Shown here: piece by piece, positions 1-9,096 of the stretch
Numbering within the stretch: the first letter of the stretch is position 1
Layout: every line of letters starts with the position of its first letter
Assembly: GCA_965207275.1 (NCBI GenBank)
Contig: CBDBMH010000002.1
Location: forward strand, 1,860,001-1,924,000
Length of the DNA stretch: 64,000 nt
Reading direction: 5' to 3'
Source of the DNA: Bin22 sp965207275
Lineage (GTDB): Bacteria > Chloroflexota > Dehalococcoidia > Lucifugimonadales > UBA3495
The notes under the pieces: model-generated
The model's database searches: none
What the model was told of the DNA's origin: nothing
What the model saw: only the letters and a program-made list of their open reading frames with translations
Position numbers and translations under genes: made by a program

Positions 1-2922
1 ACGCCTCCCTTCCTGGATGAACTGCTTCCCCGGGAGGGTGACGACGACGCATCGGATTCCGAAGGTACGGCCGACCTGCTTTCGCAATTGAAGGAGCTGC
101 CGCCCGATGCCTGGGAGCCAGCGCTGGTCCCCTTCCTCCAGGGGGAACTGCAGGCGGTTTTGCGGTTGCCATCTCCCCCGTCACCCACAGTAGGCTTCTT
201 CGACCTGGGAATGGACTCGTTGATGTCGGTGGAGCTTCGCAACCGGCTCAACCGAATACTGTCCGGCGAATACGTGGTCTCCAACACCGCGGTCTTCGAC
301 TATCCCAACATAGCAACCCTTGCCGGCCACCTGGCCGCGGAACTGGGTCGGGTTCAGGTATCCACTCCCGCTCAGGTGGGGGACGGGCCGGAGCCGCTTC
401 GACCGACGCCGTCTACCCAGAGGGATGACGACAGCATAGCTATCGTTGGGATGGCCTGCCGCTTCCCGGGGGCGCCGGACCTGGCGTCCTTCTGGGACTT
501 GCTGGAAAAGGGGCAGAACGCGATTACTGAAGGACGCCTCTCGGGGGGGCCGTGGGAAGGTGTGGTCGGCGACCCTGCCGCGCAGGAAGCCATATTCCGA
601 CGGGGCGGATTCGTCGAAGGCCTGGACCGGTTCGACCACCGTTTCTTCCGCATTTCCCCAATTGAAGCGCGGCTGATGGACCCCCAGCAGCGACTGTTGC
701 TGGAAACCACCTGGCACGCACTGGAAGACGCAGGGCTGGACCCGGAGGGCCTGCGGGGCAGCCGAACGGGTGTTTATGCCGGCATCGGCGGCAGCGAATA
801 TCGGGATGTCATTCTGGCCAACGGCCAGGACGACCTTTACTTTGGGACCAGTCTCAGCCTGACCGCAGGACGAATTGCCTTTGTCCTTGGGCTGGAGGGT
901 CCAGCCATGCCGGTAGACATGGCTTGCACTTCCTCGCTGGCGGCGGTACACCACGCGGCAGAAGCGCTTCGCCGGGCAGAGGTGGACCTGGCTGTAGTCG
1001 CTGGCGCAAACACAACCTTGTCTTTGCCCATTGCCCGTTTCCACCGGGATATGGGAATGCTGTCCAATTCGGGTCGGTGCAATGCCTTTGACGCCTCCGC
1101 CGACGGATTCGTGCGCAGCGAGGGCTGCGGCGTACTGGTGCTGAAGCGGCATAGCCAGGCAGAACTCGACGGCGACCGCATTTGGGGCCTGGTGAAAGGT
1201 ACGGCAATCAACCAGAGCGGAGCAAGCGCCGCCATGCCGGTGCCCAATGGCCCGGCTCAGGAACGGGCCATGGAGGAAGCCCTGGCCCGGGCGGGGGCGA
1301 CGCCCGCCGAAGTGGATTACCTGGAGGCCCACGGCACCGGCACCGAACTGGGGGACTCCATAGAGCTTCGGGCACTGTCTTCGGTTTATGGCAAAGGCAG
1401 GCAACCGGAACGGCCCCTGCTGCTGGGTTCGGTTAAGACCAACATCGGCCATGCCGAGTGGGCCTCGGGCATGGCCAGCATCATCAAAGCCATAATGTCC
1501 ATGCAGAAGGGGGTAATTCCCGCGCACCTGCACTTCAACCAACCCAATCCAAACTTCGACTGGGAAAAGATGCCGGTGCAGATCACTTCAGAGAAAATGG
1601 CCTGGCCTGAAAACCCCGGCCGACCGCCTCTGTCGGCTGTCAACTCCTTTGGCCTGTCCGGCGCCAATGCCCACGTGGTGCTGGAGGGCTGCCCGGGTTC
1701 GTCCAATAGCGACGGGCCGGTCGGCGAACTTGGCTGGCCTTCCGGGCCGGGCCGGCCGGCGCCTGTCAGCCTGCCGAGCCGCTTAGGCGAATTGCCCGAA
1801 CACGTCGAACCCCTGCCGGCGCGCACGGTCAGGATTTTGCCCCTGTCCGCCAAGTCGCCCGAGGCTCTTCGCGACCTGGCCGGGGCTTACCTGTCCTGGC
1901 TGGATGACGCGGAATTGAGAGAGGGACCGGAGGCTAACACCGAACGCTACCTGGCAGACGCGGCCTGGACGGCTGGCCCGGGACGCAGCCACTTCCCCCA
2001 TCGCGCGGGGCTGGTCTTCAACAACATTACGGACCTGCGCGCTGGGTTGGAGAGCGTGTTCGAGGAGCCCGTCAGGTCCAGCCGGCCTGATATGACAGAG
2101 TCCACCCGCGTTGCCTTCGTTTACTCCGGGTCAGGAAGCCAGTGGTCCGGCATGGGAGAGTTGCTGTACCGGATGGAACCCGTCTTCCGAGCGGTGCTGG
2201 ACCGCTGTGACCAACTGTACAGGGTGGAACGGGGCGAATCTCTGCTGCAGCTTATGTTCGGCAATAAGGCATCGGCGGAAAACCTTTGGCGGCCGGAGGG
2301 GGAAAGTCTCGCTTCCTACTGCCTTGAAGTTGCGCTAACGGCCCTGTGGGAAAGCGCCGGCGTCCGCCCCCGGACGGTTCTGGGGCAGGGGATGGGCGAA
2401 ATTGCCGCGGCCCATGCCGCCGGGGTATTGACCCTGGAGGACGGTCTCAGGCTGGCGGCCTCGATGACCGGTCCGGATGCTGCGCTGCCCATCGTACCGG
2501 TGGCGGCGCCAGCTTTAACCCTGGTGAGCGGCGTCACCGGTAGCCAGATACAGAGTCCCGGGGCGCTGGATAACGCCTACTGGAGGCGGTTGGCCGCTGG
2601 CGTTGGCGCTTTCCAGGATGGAGTGAAAACTCTTGCGGAGACGGGAGCAAGCCTGGTAGTCGCGTTGGGGCCGGTAGAGGATTTCGACGAAGTCGGCGAG
2701 ACAATGCAGGTACCGGTCGTCAATTGCCCCCGGTCGTCCCGAGATGACCGGGCCGATGGAAGCGAGGAATTTGCCAAAGCCGTCGCTTCCGCCTACGAAG
2801 CAGGCGCGCCAGTCAACTTCCGCGCCCTCTTCGCCGGAGAGGAGCGGCGCAGGATTGCGATACCCGGGTACCCTTTCCAGCGCCGAAGTCTCTGGGTGCA
2901 AAAGCGAAGCGCAACTCAGTAA
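1..2922 (+). CDS. Type I polyketide synthase, 3' part (ACP-KS-degenerate AT)
   Basis: The reading frame is open from the first base, so this is the C-terminal part (973 codons) of a larger PKS. The first residues (PFLDELLP) look like the end of a preceding KR. An ACP follows with phosphopantetheine motif GMDSL (Ser near residue 73). A ketosynthase spans about residues 142-565 with active-site Cys in MACTSSL (codon at 925), EAHGTGT and NIGHAE, so the KS should be active. The last part is an acyltransferase-like domain in which the usual GHSxGE reads GQGMGE (bases about 2384-2400), so the catalytic Ser is lost. The stretch that normally carries the active-site His is also missing. The protein ends without a further ACP. 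The PPTase, hydrolase and methyltransferase that follow on the same strand suggest one biosynthetic locus. The product is unknown. Confidence 0.9.
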   Translation, partial: TPPFLDELLPREGDDDASDSEGTADLLSQLKELPPDAWEPALVPFLQGELQAVLRLPSPPSPTVGFFDLGMDSLMSVELRNRLNRILSGEYVVSNTAVFDYPNIATLAGHLAAELGRVQVSTPAQVGDGPEPLRPTPSTQRDDDSIAIVGMACRFPGAPDLASFWDLLEKGQNAITEGRLSGGPWEGVVGDPAAQEAIFRRGGFVEGLDRFDHRFFRISPIEARLMDPQQRLLLETTWHALEDAGLDPEGLRGSRTGVYAGIGGSEYRDVILANGQDDLYFGTSLSLTAGRIAFVLGLEGPAMPVDMACTSSLAAVHHAAEALRRAEVDLAVVAGANTTLSLPIARFHRDMGMLSNSGRCNAFDASADGFVRSEGCGVLVLKRHSQAELDGDRIWGLVKGTAINQSGASAAMPVPNGPAQERAMEEALARAGATPAEVDYLEAHGTGTELGDSIELRALSSVYGKGRQPERPLLLGSVKTNIGHAEWASGMASIIKAIMSMQKGVIPAHLHFNQPNPNFDWEKMPVQITSEKMAWPENPGRPPLSAVNSFGLSGANAHVVLEGCPGSSNSDGPVGELGWPSGPGRPAPVSLPSRLGELPEHVEPLPARTVRILPLSAKSPEALRDLAGAYLSWLDDAELREGPEANTERYLADAAWTAGPGRSHFPHRAGLVFNNITDLRAGLESVFEEPVRSSRPDMTESTRVAFVYSGSGSQWSGMGELLYRMEPVFRAVLDRCDQLYRVERGESLLQLMFGNKASAENLWRPEGESLASYCLEVALTALWESAGVRPRTVLGQGMGEIAAAHAAGVLTLEDGLRLAASMTGPDAALPIVPVAAPALTLVSGVTGSQIQSPGALDNAYWRRLAAGVGAFQDGVKTLAETGASLVVALGPVEDFDEVGETMQVPVVNCPRSSRDDRADGSEEFAKAVASAYEAGAPVNFRALFAGEERRRIAIPGYPFQRRSLWVQKRSATQ

Positions 2923-3113
2923 GCTGCAAGCGGCCGCCTGCCAATTTGCGTGGTATGAATCTTGGGGGGCGCGTAGTAACACGCCCCCGCTGCCGCGAGG
3001 CATATTCCACAGTAAAGGCCCAGCATATGCCGCAACCAAGCGGCTCCGCTACTCCCTGTTGCCGGGCCAATAACCTTCGGGTTTGAGCAGGTGCGACAGC
3101 CCCGTATTCTCCG

Positions 3114-3310
3114 CCGGGCAATTGCGCTTTAATTGAATGTCATGCTGAGCGAGTCCGAAGCATCTAAAATCAATCCCTGTAAACAACTTTACTACCCGCA
3201 ACCGCGCTGAAGAGAAGGACTTTAGGCCCTTCGGCAGGCTCAGGGCGACATGACTAGTGCCTGCAGAACTTGTGCTGCCGATAGCCCGAATCTATAACGC
3301 GATTGGCCTG
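3114..3310. repeat. MITE-like dispersed repeat, copy A
   Basis: This 197-bp non-coding element starts CCGGGCAATTGCG and ends CGCGATTGGCCTG, forming imperfect terminal inverted repeats. It is flanked by near-identical 10-bp direct repeats, GTATTCTCCG at 3104-3113 and GTATTCTCTG at 3311-3320, the expected mark of transposition. The interior has the family hallmark TCATGCTGAGC near one end and its imperfect complement GCTCAGGGCGACA further in. It is most similar to the inverted copy at 61716. Confidence 0.85.
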
Positions 3311-3320
3311 GTATTCTCTG

Positions 3321-3705
3321 CCGGTTGACCGAACGGTCTCACCTTGCTAGGCTGTGTCTGGACAGTCGTTTCAGCGCCGCTACGCCTCTGAAGTTGTCAA
3401 TGGCTGACACCGAAGAGAGACTCAGAAAACCGGTGGACGACAATCTGGAAATCAGGGGGCAGGCTCCTGGAGAACCGTTCCACCTGGACTAATGGCGGCG
3501 AGAATCGGGCGTGTCATCCGAATTTTTCGTGGCCTTCGCAAACTGAGTGGCCACTGAACTCGGCGTTGAGTTCAGCCGCGAAGACTGAGACAAGTCCAGT
3601 ACCTACGGTGAATTTGTGGGGCGGCCGGAGGCTTGGCCCGGCCAAACCTTCTGACCGATAGCGCTGGCTGACCAATAGCACCGGGCTGGGGACTCTCAAA
3701 GAGGC
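3321..3705 (+). other. Intergenic stretch with two tiny overlapping ORFs of doubtful status
   Basis: No recognisable gene is present. A 30-codon ORF (3400-3492, beginning MADTEERLRK) has an N-terminus reminiscent of PKS docking peptides. Its stop overlaps the ATG of a 21-codon basic ORF (3492-3557, beginning MAARIGRVIRIFRGL). These may be decayed PKS sequence or chance ORFs. No convincing ribosome-binding site supports them. Confidence 0.25.
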
Positions 3706-4506
3706 ATGACGTTGACGACGGCAGGTAGGGATACTAGGAACCCCACTCCACCGTCCGGCCTCCGCTGGTGGAGTCCCTTCCTTGTGTCCGGTGGAATCAC
3801 CGTTGTGCAGGTTGACCTGTCCACAAATGCAGACCGGGAGAACCTGGCCCTGGGTTGGCTGGACAGGCGTGAACTCTCACGGTGCGAAAAACTCCTGCCG
3901 GAACCCCGCAGGCACTTTGTCCTCTGTCGCGCTGCCCTTCGCTCCATACTTTGCCATGAAATCGGATGTAGCAATTCCGGGTTGTCCTTTGGTGAAGGCG
4001 AATATGGCAAGCCATATCCGTTGGTGGATGGAGAGTCTGCCGCCCTGAGCTTCAGCGTCAGCCACAGCGGTGGGCACGGGCTAATAGCATACGCACAGGA
4101 CGGACGACTGGGTGTGGACGTAGAACAGCCAGTCCCGAGGGCTCACTTGACCTCATTGATCGAAGCGGTGATGGGGCCGGACGAACGGAGGGAACTGGAC
4201 CAGATGGCGTCGCCGGAACGTCTCCGCCAGTTTTTCCGTTTATGGACCTGCAAGGAAGCCCTGGTCAAGGCGTTGGGAACGGGGTTCTCCACGGATATAT
4301 CCAGTTTCCAGATCCCTCCAAATGTCCGCCGGGGTGAAGCGGTGGGCATCTTCCGGTTTGCACACCTGCCCGAGGTCGTCTGGCGACTGGAGGATATTGG
4401 CCGTGAGGGATTTGCAGCCGCCCTGGCCAGCGAGCTGCCGTCGGAAAGCTCGACCGCCATGGACAAGGACCGCCGAGACCTGGAAGTCTCGCCCGCAAAG
4501 GTGTAA
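3706..4506 (+). CDS. 4'-phosphopantetheinyl transferase, Sfp type
   Basis: The 266-residue protein should transfer phosphopantetheine from CoA to the carrier-protein serine, here most likely that of the upstream PKS. The Sfp-family signatures are visible: FSVSHSGG (about 116-123), the Mg-binding GVDVE (136-140), and WTCKEALVKALG (180-191), whose Lys and Glu are conserved. Length is normal for the family. The first 30 residues are not conserved-looking, and an AGAGG lies too close to the ATG, so translation may begin later. Only 3 bases separate it from the hydrolase gene, indicating co-transcription. Confidence 0.9.
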   Translation: MTLTTAGRDTRNPTPPSGLRWWSPFLVSGGITVVQVDLSTNADRENLALGWLDRRELSRCEKLLPEPRRHFVLCRAALRSILCHEIGCSNSGLSFGEGEYGKPYPLVDGESAALSFSVSHSGGHGLIAYAQDGRLGVDVEQPVPRAHLTSLIEAVMGPDERRELDQMASPERLRQFFRLWTCKEALVKALGTGFSTDISSFQIPPNVRRGEAVGIFRFAHLPEVVWRLEDIGREGFAAALASELPSESSTAMDKDRRDLEVSPAKV

Positions 4507-4509
4507 AGG

Positions 4510-5418
4510 TTGGTAGAGAACCAGCAGTTCCTTTGGAAATTGCCGGACCCCTTGTCGGTCATCCAGGTCCAGGTGGACTCCGACACCGCAATCCTGGTAC
4601 GCCGCCACGGGAATCCCGACGGCCCCCGCCTGGTGCTCAGTCACGGTAACGGCATGGCCATCGACCTTTACTACCCCTTCTGGTCCCTGCTTGCCGACGA
4701 TTTCGACCTGGTGATGTACGACCTGCGCAATCACGGCTGGAACCAGGTCAGCTCCCTGGCGCAGCACAACGTTCCAACCCTGGTTTCCGACCATGACCTG
4801 ATCCTGGATGCAATCAAGAGCGAATGGGGTGAAAAACCCCAGGCCGGGGTGTTCCACTCAGTGTCGGCGCTGGTTACCCTGCTTTCCCCCACCCGGGGAG
4901 CGCGCTACTCGGCGCTGGTGCTCTACGATCCGCCACTATGCAAACCGGGCCGCAGCCACCGGGAATTCGAGGAGTCCGCCGCCCAGATCGCCGGCCTGGC
5001 CCGCCGCCGAACGGAGAGATTCCGGAGAAGGGAGGACTTTGCCGCGATACTTCCATTGCTCCCCGTGTTGCGGCGGTTCGTCCCCGGCGCCTTTGACCTG
5101 ATGACCATGACCGTCCTTCGAGCCAGTGACGACGAGGGGTTCGAACTTTGCTGTCCCAGGGAGTACGAAGCCCAGATCGTGGATTATGCCAGCGTCTACG
5201 GGGTGGCAGTTGACTTCGACTCCCTGGAGTGTCCGGTCAAGGTTATTGGGGCCGACCCAACTCTTCCCTTTTCCTACTTGCCCACCCTGGACCTCAGCGA
5301 CATTTTGAGCGTGGACTACGATTTTCTACCGGAAGCCACCCACTTTCTGCAATTGGAGAAGCCGGCCGAGTGCGTGGCATCCCTCCGGCATTACCTCGAT
5401 GACCTGGGCATGTTATAG
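4510..5418 (+). CDS. Alpha/beta hydrolase
   Basis: This 302-residue alpha/beta-hydrolase has an oxyanion-hole region LSHGNGMA followed by a DLRNHG strand-turn (about residues 38-75) and a C-terminal catalytic His in ATHFLQLEKP. The nucleophile elbow is unusual: the expected G-x-S-x-G reads VFHSVSA. The Ser is present but the flanking glycines are replaced, so activity or specificity may differ from standard esterases. It starts with TTG 3 bases after the PPTase stop. Within a PKS locus a thioesterase or chain-release role is possible, but that is inferred from position only. Confidence 0.75.
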   Translation: MVENQQFLWKLPDPLSVIQVQVDSDTAILVRRHGNPDGPRLVLSHGNGMAIDLYYPFWSLLADDFDLVMYDLRNHGWNQVSSLAQHNVPTLVSDHDLILDAIKSEWGEKPQAGVFHSVSALVTLLSPTRGARYSALVLYDPPLCKPGRSHREFEESAAQIAGLARRRTERFRRREDFAAILPLLPVLRRFVPGAFDLMTMTVLRASDDEGFELCCPREYEAQIVDYASVYGVAVDFDSLECPVKVIGADPTLPFSYLPTLDLSDILSVDYDFLPEATHFLQLEKPAECVASLRHYLDDLGML

Positions 5419-5537
5419 GCCCAGAGGCTGAATCCGAAGGCTTCGACGCGCTATTGCCCGGACCGGAAGCGCCCCGGAAATCTCCTTATATACGCCAAAC
5501 CCGGCGGGGCCATCCAGGTTTATGTTAACCATTTCCC

Positions 5538-6734
5538 ATGGTGCTGATGTTGATCCCAGCGGTAGTCCAGGAAATCAAAGAGTTGGTCAGGGACAAGGGG
5601 AAGATTACCTTCGCTGAATATATGCGCCTCTGCCTGTATTCTTCCAAGGACGGCTTCTATGTCTCCCAGGGCCGCCGGATCTACGATCACTTCGGAACAT
5701 CTCCCGCCAGTCATCCCGTATTCGGCGCCCTGGTCGCCCGCCAACTGGAACAGATGTGGCGCCTCCTGGAAGAACCGGACGTTTTTCATTTAATCGAGGT
5801 GGGTTCGGGGGAGGGCGTCCTTGCTCAGTCCATCGTGAATGCTTGCGACCGACATTATCCCCGGTTCGCCCGGTCCCTTCGGTACGTCGCTGTGGACTAT
5901 CAGCCTGGCGGCTATCCCTCAACCAGCCAGGCAACCAGCCACTCAACCTACCAGGCAATTGATTGGTCTAACGACAACGCAGGCGCCGCGCCATTGAATG
6001 CTCGAGAGTCAACCAGGGGCATTGACAGAATCAAGGCTGATGGACTGAGTTCCATCAGCAGGGTGACGGGTTGTATTCTGAGCAACGAGTTAGTGGACAA
6101 TTTCCCCTTCCACCGGTTCGCCATCCAGGATGGAGCAATCAGGGAAATCTTTGTCACCCTGGAAGGGGAGAATTTCGTCGAAGCGCTGGACGAGCCATCC
6201 TCCGGCGGCATCGAGGAAAGGCTTACCGGGTTGGACCTGCCTCTGGATGAGGGTTATCGAGGCGAGGTCTGCCTGGCCCTGGAGGACTGGGTTGCCCAAC
6301 TCTCAAGGGCCCTGGAACGCGGTTTTGTTCTCACCATTGACTACGGTGAACTCGCGGCCGACCTTTACTCATCCCTGAATTCGCCTGGCACGCTGACATG
6401 CTACCGGCGCCACATTGCCAGCGACGACCCATACCAGCACATCGGGCAACAGGACATCACCTGCCTGGTGGACTTCACGTCCCTTATGCGGCTTGGTCTG
6501 CGGAACGGGCTATCCACCGTTGGCTTCGTCGAGCAGAGCCGGTTTTTGAAGAACCTGGGCTTCTCCCACTTCCTTGAAGACCTCCAGAACCAGGGATTGT
6601 CGGCCGCCCGTAGCGAGTTTTACCGGCTGGCCCTGATGACCCTGGTAGACCCGGATGAATTCGGCAACTTCAAGGTGCTGGCCCAGGCCAGGGGGCTTGG
6701 CCCTGGGGTTAAGTTGCTGGGGTTTCAAGCTTAA
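5538..6734 (+). CDS. MidA/NDUFAF7-family SAM-dependent methyltransferase
   Basis: The 398-residue protein matches the DUF185 (MidA, mitochondrial NDUFAF7) methyltransferases. It has an N-terminal YMRLCLYSSKDGFY segment, a SAM-binding motif IEVGSGEGVL (about residues 86-95), LSNELVDNFPFHRF in the middle, and a conserved DYG followed by TCYRRH near the C-terminus. NDUFAF7 methylates an arginine of respiratory complex I. Bacterial members also occur in polyketide loci, where substrates are mostly unknown. It lies 119 bp after the hydrolase on the same strand. Confidence 0.85.
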   Translation: MVLMLIPAVVQEIKELVRDKGKITFAEYMRLCLYSSKDGFYVSQGRRIYDHFGTSPASHPVFGALVARQLEQMWRLLEEPDVFHLIEVGSGEGVLAQSIVNACDRHYPRFARSLRYVAVDYQPGGYPSTSQATSHSTYQAIDWSNDNAGAAPLNARESTRGIDRIKADGLSSISRVTGCILSNELVDNFPFHRFAIQDGAIREIFVTLEGENFVEALDEPSSGGIEERLTGLDLPLDEGYRGEVCLALEDWVAQLSRALERGFVLTIDYGELAADLYSSLNSPGTLTCYRRHIASDDPYQHIGQQDITCLVDFTSLMRLGLRNGLSTVGFVEQSRFLKNLGFSHFLEDLQNQGLSAARSEFYRLALMTLVDPDEFGNFKVLAQARGLGPGVKLLGFQA

Positions 6735-6831
6735 AAGTGGCAACGCCCCTGACCCAATTGAACCCTTGGGGCCTGGTCACGCCCATCCCGACCTTTCCTC
6801 GTCGAGGAAGAAGGGACTTCCTGCCAGGCCC

Positions 6832-8127
6832 CTAGCTGGGGTACTTGCTGAACATCATGAATCCACAACTGTCCGGCGTGTTGCAGCCGGCAAGGGCCGT
6901 ATCGGCGCGCACCGTCACCTGCCTTGGCCCGGCAGTGCCCCGAAGCTGCTGGATGCTGTCAGCGAACAGTACGGAGCGATTCCGACCCGTCCCATTGTTT
7001 CCACCGCTGGAAAGGAAGGGATGCGGCCCTTCAACACGGATGTCGTCGGCATAGAAGTCGTGAGCCTCACCCCACTTGACGCCGTGCCACTGGAAACCCT
7101 CCAGGAATTGCTGAGTGAAGGTGAGATAACCGTCGTAAGGATTGAAAATATCAACATCGTCGGGGCCCAGCCCGGAACCTTCCCACATCTTTCTCGCCAG
7201 GCTGGCCACCGCTTCCTGATGCTCTTCCAGGGTTGCCATCGTGCTCCGGCCCCGGCCGTTGTTCTGGGCATGGTTAAGGACGTAGACGGGTTTTTGCCTC
7301 AGGTCCTTTGCACGTTCGGCGGTGGTGAAGATGAAGGCCGCGCAAGTGTTGACGGGGCGGTCGCAATCATGAATTACCAGGGGTTCCTCTATTACCCGGC
7401 CATTCAGATAGTCTTCACGGGTGAGTTGGTAGGGTTCGTGCAGCGAATAGTACCCCCAGTCGGTCATCAGCCCGTTCCGGCGCAAATTCAGGCAGAGGGG
7501 GGCCAGCCCATCGTGGGACTTGCCGTACTTCTTGCAATACTGCAAGAAGACCACCAGGTTGTTGAACATGGCGCCGTTCTGATAGCCCCAGGGCAGGGTA
7601 AATGCGGTAGCTCCGGGGGCCTCCTGGCTGCTGTTCTGTGGATTATTGTGGCCGTACCGGCCTGACAGATTTACCATCGGGTACCAGACCAGGGCGGTCT
7701 CGCATAACCCGTCGCCGACGGCCTGGGCGGCCATGCCCATCATCGGGCCGACGTAGGGAGCGTCGGACTCCAGATGCTTTACGTTCTTCAATCCCAGCTC
7801 CCGCTGAATCCAATCCGCCGAGGCGTAGGTAAGGCCGTCCTCGGTGTCGTAGGGCGGGTCAAAGTAGGGGCGTGGAGCCCAGGTCTGCTCGGCGCGGGTC
7901 TCCTTGCTCGTAATAAGCCCGTCGATGTCGTCCAGCGACAGGCCGGCGTCGGCGATGGCTTTCAGGCAAGCTTCCTTGGTCAAGCCGCCGCAACTCCGGT
8001 CCATGGTTACGCCATCCCAGCGGCGGTCCATATGGGACTGACCCCAACCAACCACGGCAACCTTGCCGCGGTGCTCCCAGATTCCCATTCCTTCCCGATT
8101 TCGCATCCAGCTCGTGTTGCTAACCAT
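6832..8127 (-). CDS. Thiolase-superfamily protein (SCP-x/lipid-transfer type)
   Basis: This 431-residue thiolase-like protein has the N-terminal VAVVGWGQS strand, an ALVWY strand after GMAAQAVGDG, DVDIFNPYDGYLT and a C-terminal GGNNGTGR glycine-rich loop. These are typical of the SCP-x-like thiolases that need a DUF35 partner. The normal catalytic cysteine environment is not obvious, so it could act as a CoA-ester-binding or aldolase-type enzyme rather than a classical thiolase. Start: GAGGGA lies 6 bases before the ATG. It is the last gene of a leftward operon with the DUF35 partner immediately upstream. Confidence 0.85.
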   Translation of the reverse strand: MVSNTSWMRNREGMGIWEHRGKVAVVGWGQSHMDRRWDGVTMDRSCGGLTKEACLKAIADAGLSLDDIDGLITSKETRAEQTWAPRPYFDPPYDTEDGLTYASADWIQRELGLKNVKHLESDAPYVGPMMGMAAQAVGDGLCETALVWYPMVNLSGRYGHNNPQNSSQEAPGATAFTLPWGYQNGAMFNNLVVFLQYCKKYGKSHDGLAPLCLNLRRNGLMTDWGYYSLHEPYQLTREDYLNGRVIEEPLVIHDCDRPVNTCAAFIFTTAERAKDLRQKPVYVLNHAQNNGRGRSTMATLEEHQEAVASLARKMWEGSGLGPDDVDIFNPYDGYLTFTQQFLEGFQWHGVKWGEAHDFYADDIRVEGPHPFLSSGGNNGTGRNRSVLFADSIQQLRGTAGPRQVTVRADTALAGCNTPDSCGFMMFSKYPS

Positions 8128-8182
8128 TTCAGTTCCCTCGTGCCCTTGGCGCTATGTTCCCTGTTGGTTTTGCGTAGATTGC

Positions 8183-8611
8183 CTAGGTAACCACCTGCCA
8201 CTCATGTACCAACTGGCCGGTACTGGTTTCTTCAAATATCAGCTCCACCGGCGCCCCTATGGGTACGTCTCCCGGCGGAGCGCCGGGAAGATTGGACAGG
8301 AAATTGATGCCTGGGTCCTCGTCCAGCGTGATCACCGCAAAGTTGATGGGTTGCGCTGAACGGAACCCCCGAATACGGGAGTCGCGTATTACCATGAACA
8401 CGTCAATGTGGCCCTTGCCTTCCACCTCTTTCCACTCAAAATTATCGGCCGAGCCACACCGGTTACACCGGAGGGCGGGCGGATAATGCAGTCGTTCGCA
8501 GACGGTGCAGTTTTGAAGGACCAGCCGACGCTCGTTGCAGGCGTCCCAGAAGGGTTTGGTCAGCTCGTTGGGAACCGGGGCAGGTCTCTCCAGGCCTGGA
8601 ATAGATGACAT
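8183..8611 (-). CDS. DUF35 OB-fold protein with zinc ribbon, thiolase partner
   Basis: The 142-residue protein has an N-terminal rubredoxin-like zinc ribbon with Cys35/Cys38 and Cys49/Cys52 (CTVC and CNRC), then an OB-fold beginning GKGHIDVF. Proteins of this family form complexes with SCP-x-type thiolases, where they contact the CoA substrate. The thiolase gene directly downstream (55 bp) fits that pairing. A GGAGGGAG precedes the ATG at good distance. Confidence 0.9.
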   Translation of the reverse strand: MSSIPGLERPAPVPNELTKPFWDACNERRLVLQNCTVCERLHYPPALRCNRCGSADNFEWKEVEGKGHIDVFMVIRDSRIRGFRSAQPINFAVITLDEDPGINFLSNLPGAPPGDVPIGAPVELIFEETSTGQLVHEWQVVT

Positions 8612-8664
8612 TGTTTCTCCCTCCGGTAGTTTCTTGCTCCCAGCGGATTTTCACCTACTTCCGA

Positions 8665-9090
8665 TCAGTCACCCCCATTAATCCATGGCTCGGTTCTACC
8701 GTCGTCCATCCACACGAAGCGGAACCCTGCTGCCAGGGCGAATTGGCGATCAAGCTCCGTATCGCCTATATGGTAATACGCATCAGCGGAAAAGCGAGAC
8801 TTCACGTCTGGCAAATTCTGCTTCGATGAGACAAAGCGGACTTCAATGCCGTGCCGGTCCCACATGGCCTGCTGCACGGGCAATGGCCGGTCGGATGAGC
8901 TGCCGATTATGCAGCCGTGATCCCGCGCTTTCCTGACCATCCCCATGGTAATGGGCCCCGGCGGGTCGCCTGATTCCAGCGTGCCGTCAATATCGAAACT
9001 GATCAGTGCTGCCAAGACTGAGATCCCCTCCCAATTCGCAATCAGCCAGGGATTGCCCCGGTCAAGATCGCACCAACGCTTTTCAGGCAT
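8665..9090 (-). CDS. HAD-superfamily phosphatase-like protein
   Basis: The 141-residue protein has the HAD motif I FDIDGTLESG (nucleophile Asp near residue 33), motif II in IGSSSDRPLP and motif IV in YYHIGDTELDRQFA. It is a small HAD hydrolase without a large cap. The long form begins 6 bp after the upstream stop. An alternative TTG at 9015, preceded by GGAGGGGA, would put the start directly before motif I and may be the true one. Substrate unknown; it is sandwiched in the CoA-transferase/thiolase operon. Confidence 0.7.
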   Translation of the reverse strand: MPEKRWCDLDRGNPWLIANWEGISVLAALISFDIDGTLESGDPPGPITMGMVRKARDHGCIIGSSSDRPLPVQQAMWDRHGIEVRFVSSKQNLPDVKSRFSADAYYHIGDTELDRQFALAAGFRFVWMDDGRTEPWINGGD

Positions 9091-9096
9091 CCACGG

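Noticed and set aside
181..1542. 453-codon ORF on the minus strand
   Set aside because: It lies entirely inside the PKS ACP-KS region on the other strand, with no domain; a product of GC-rich codon use.
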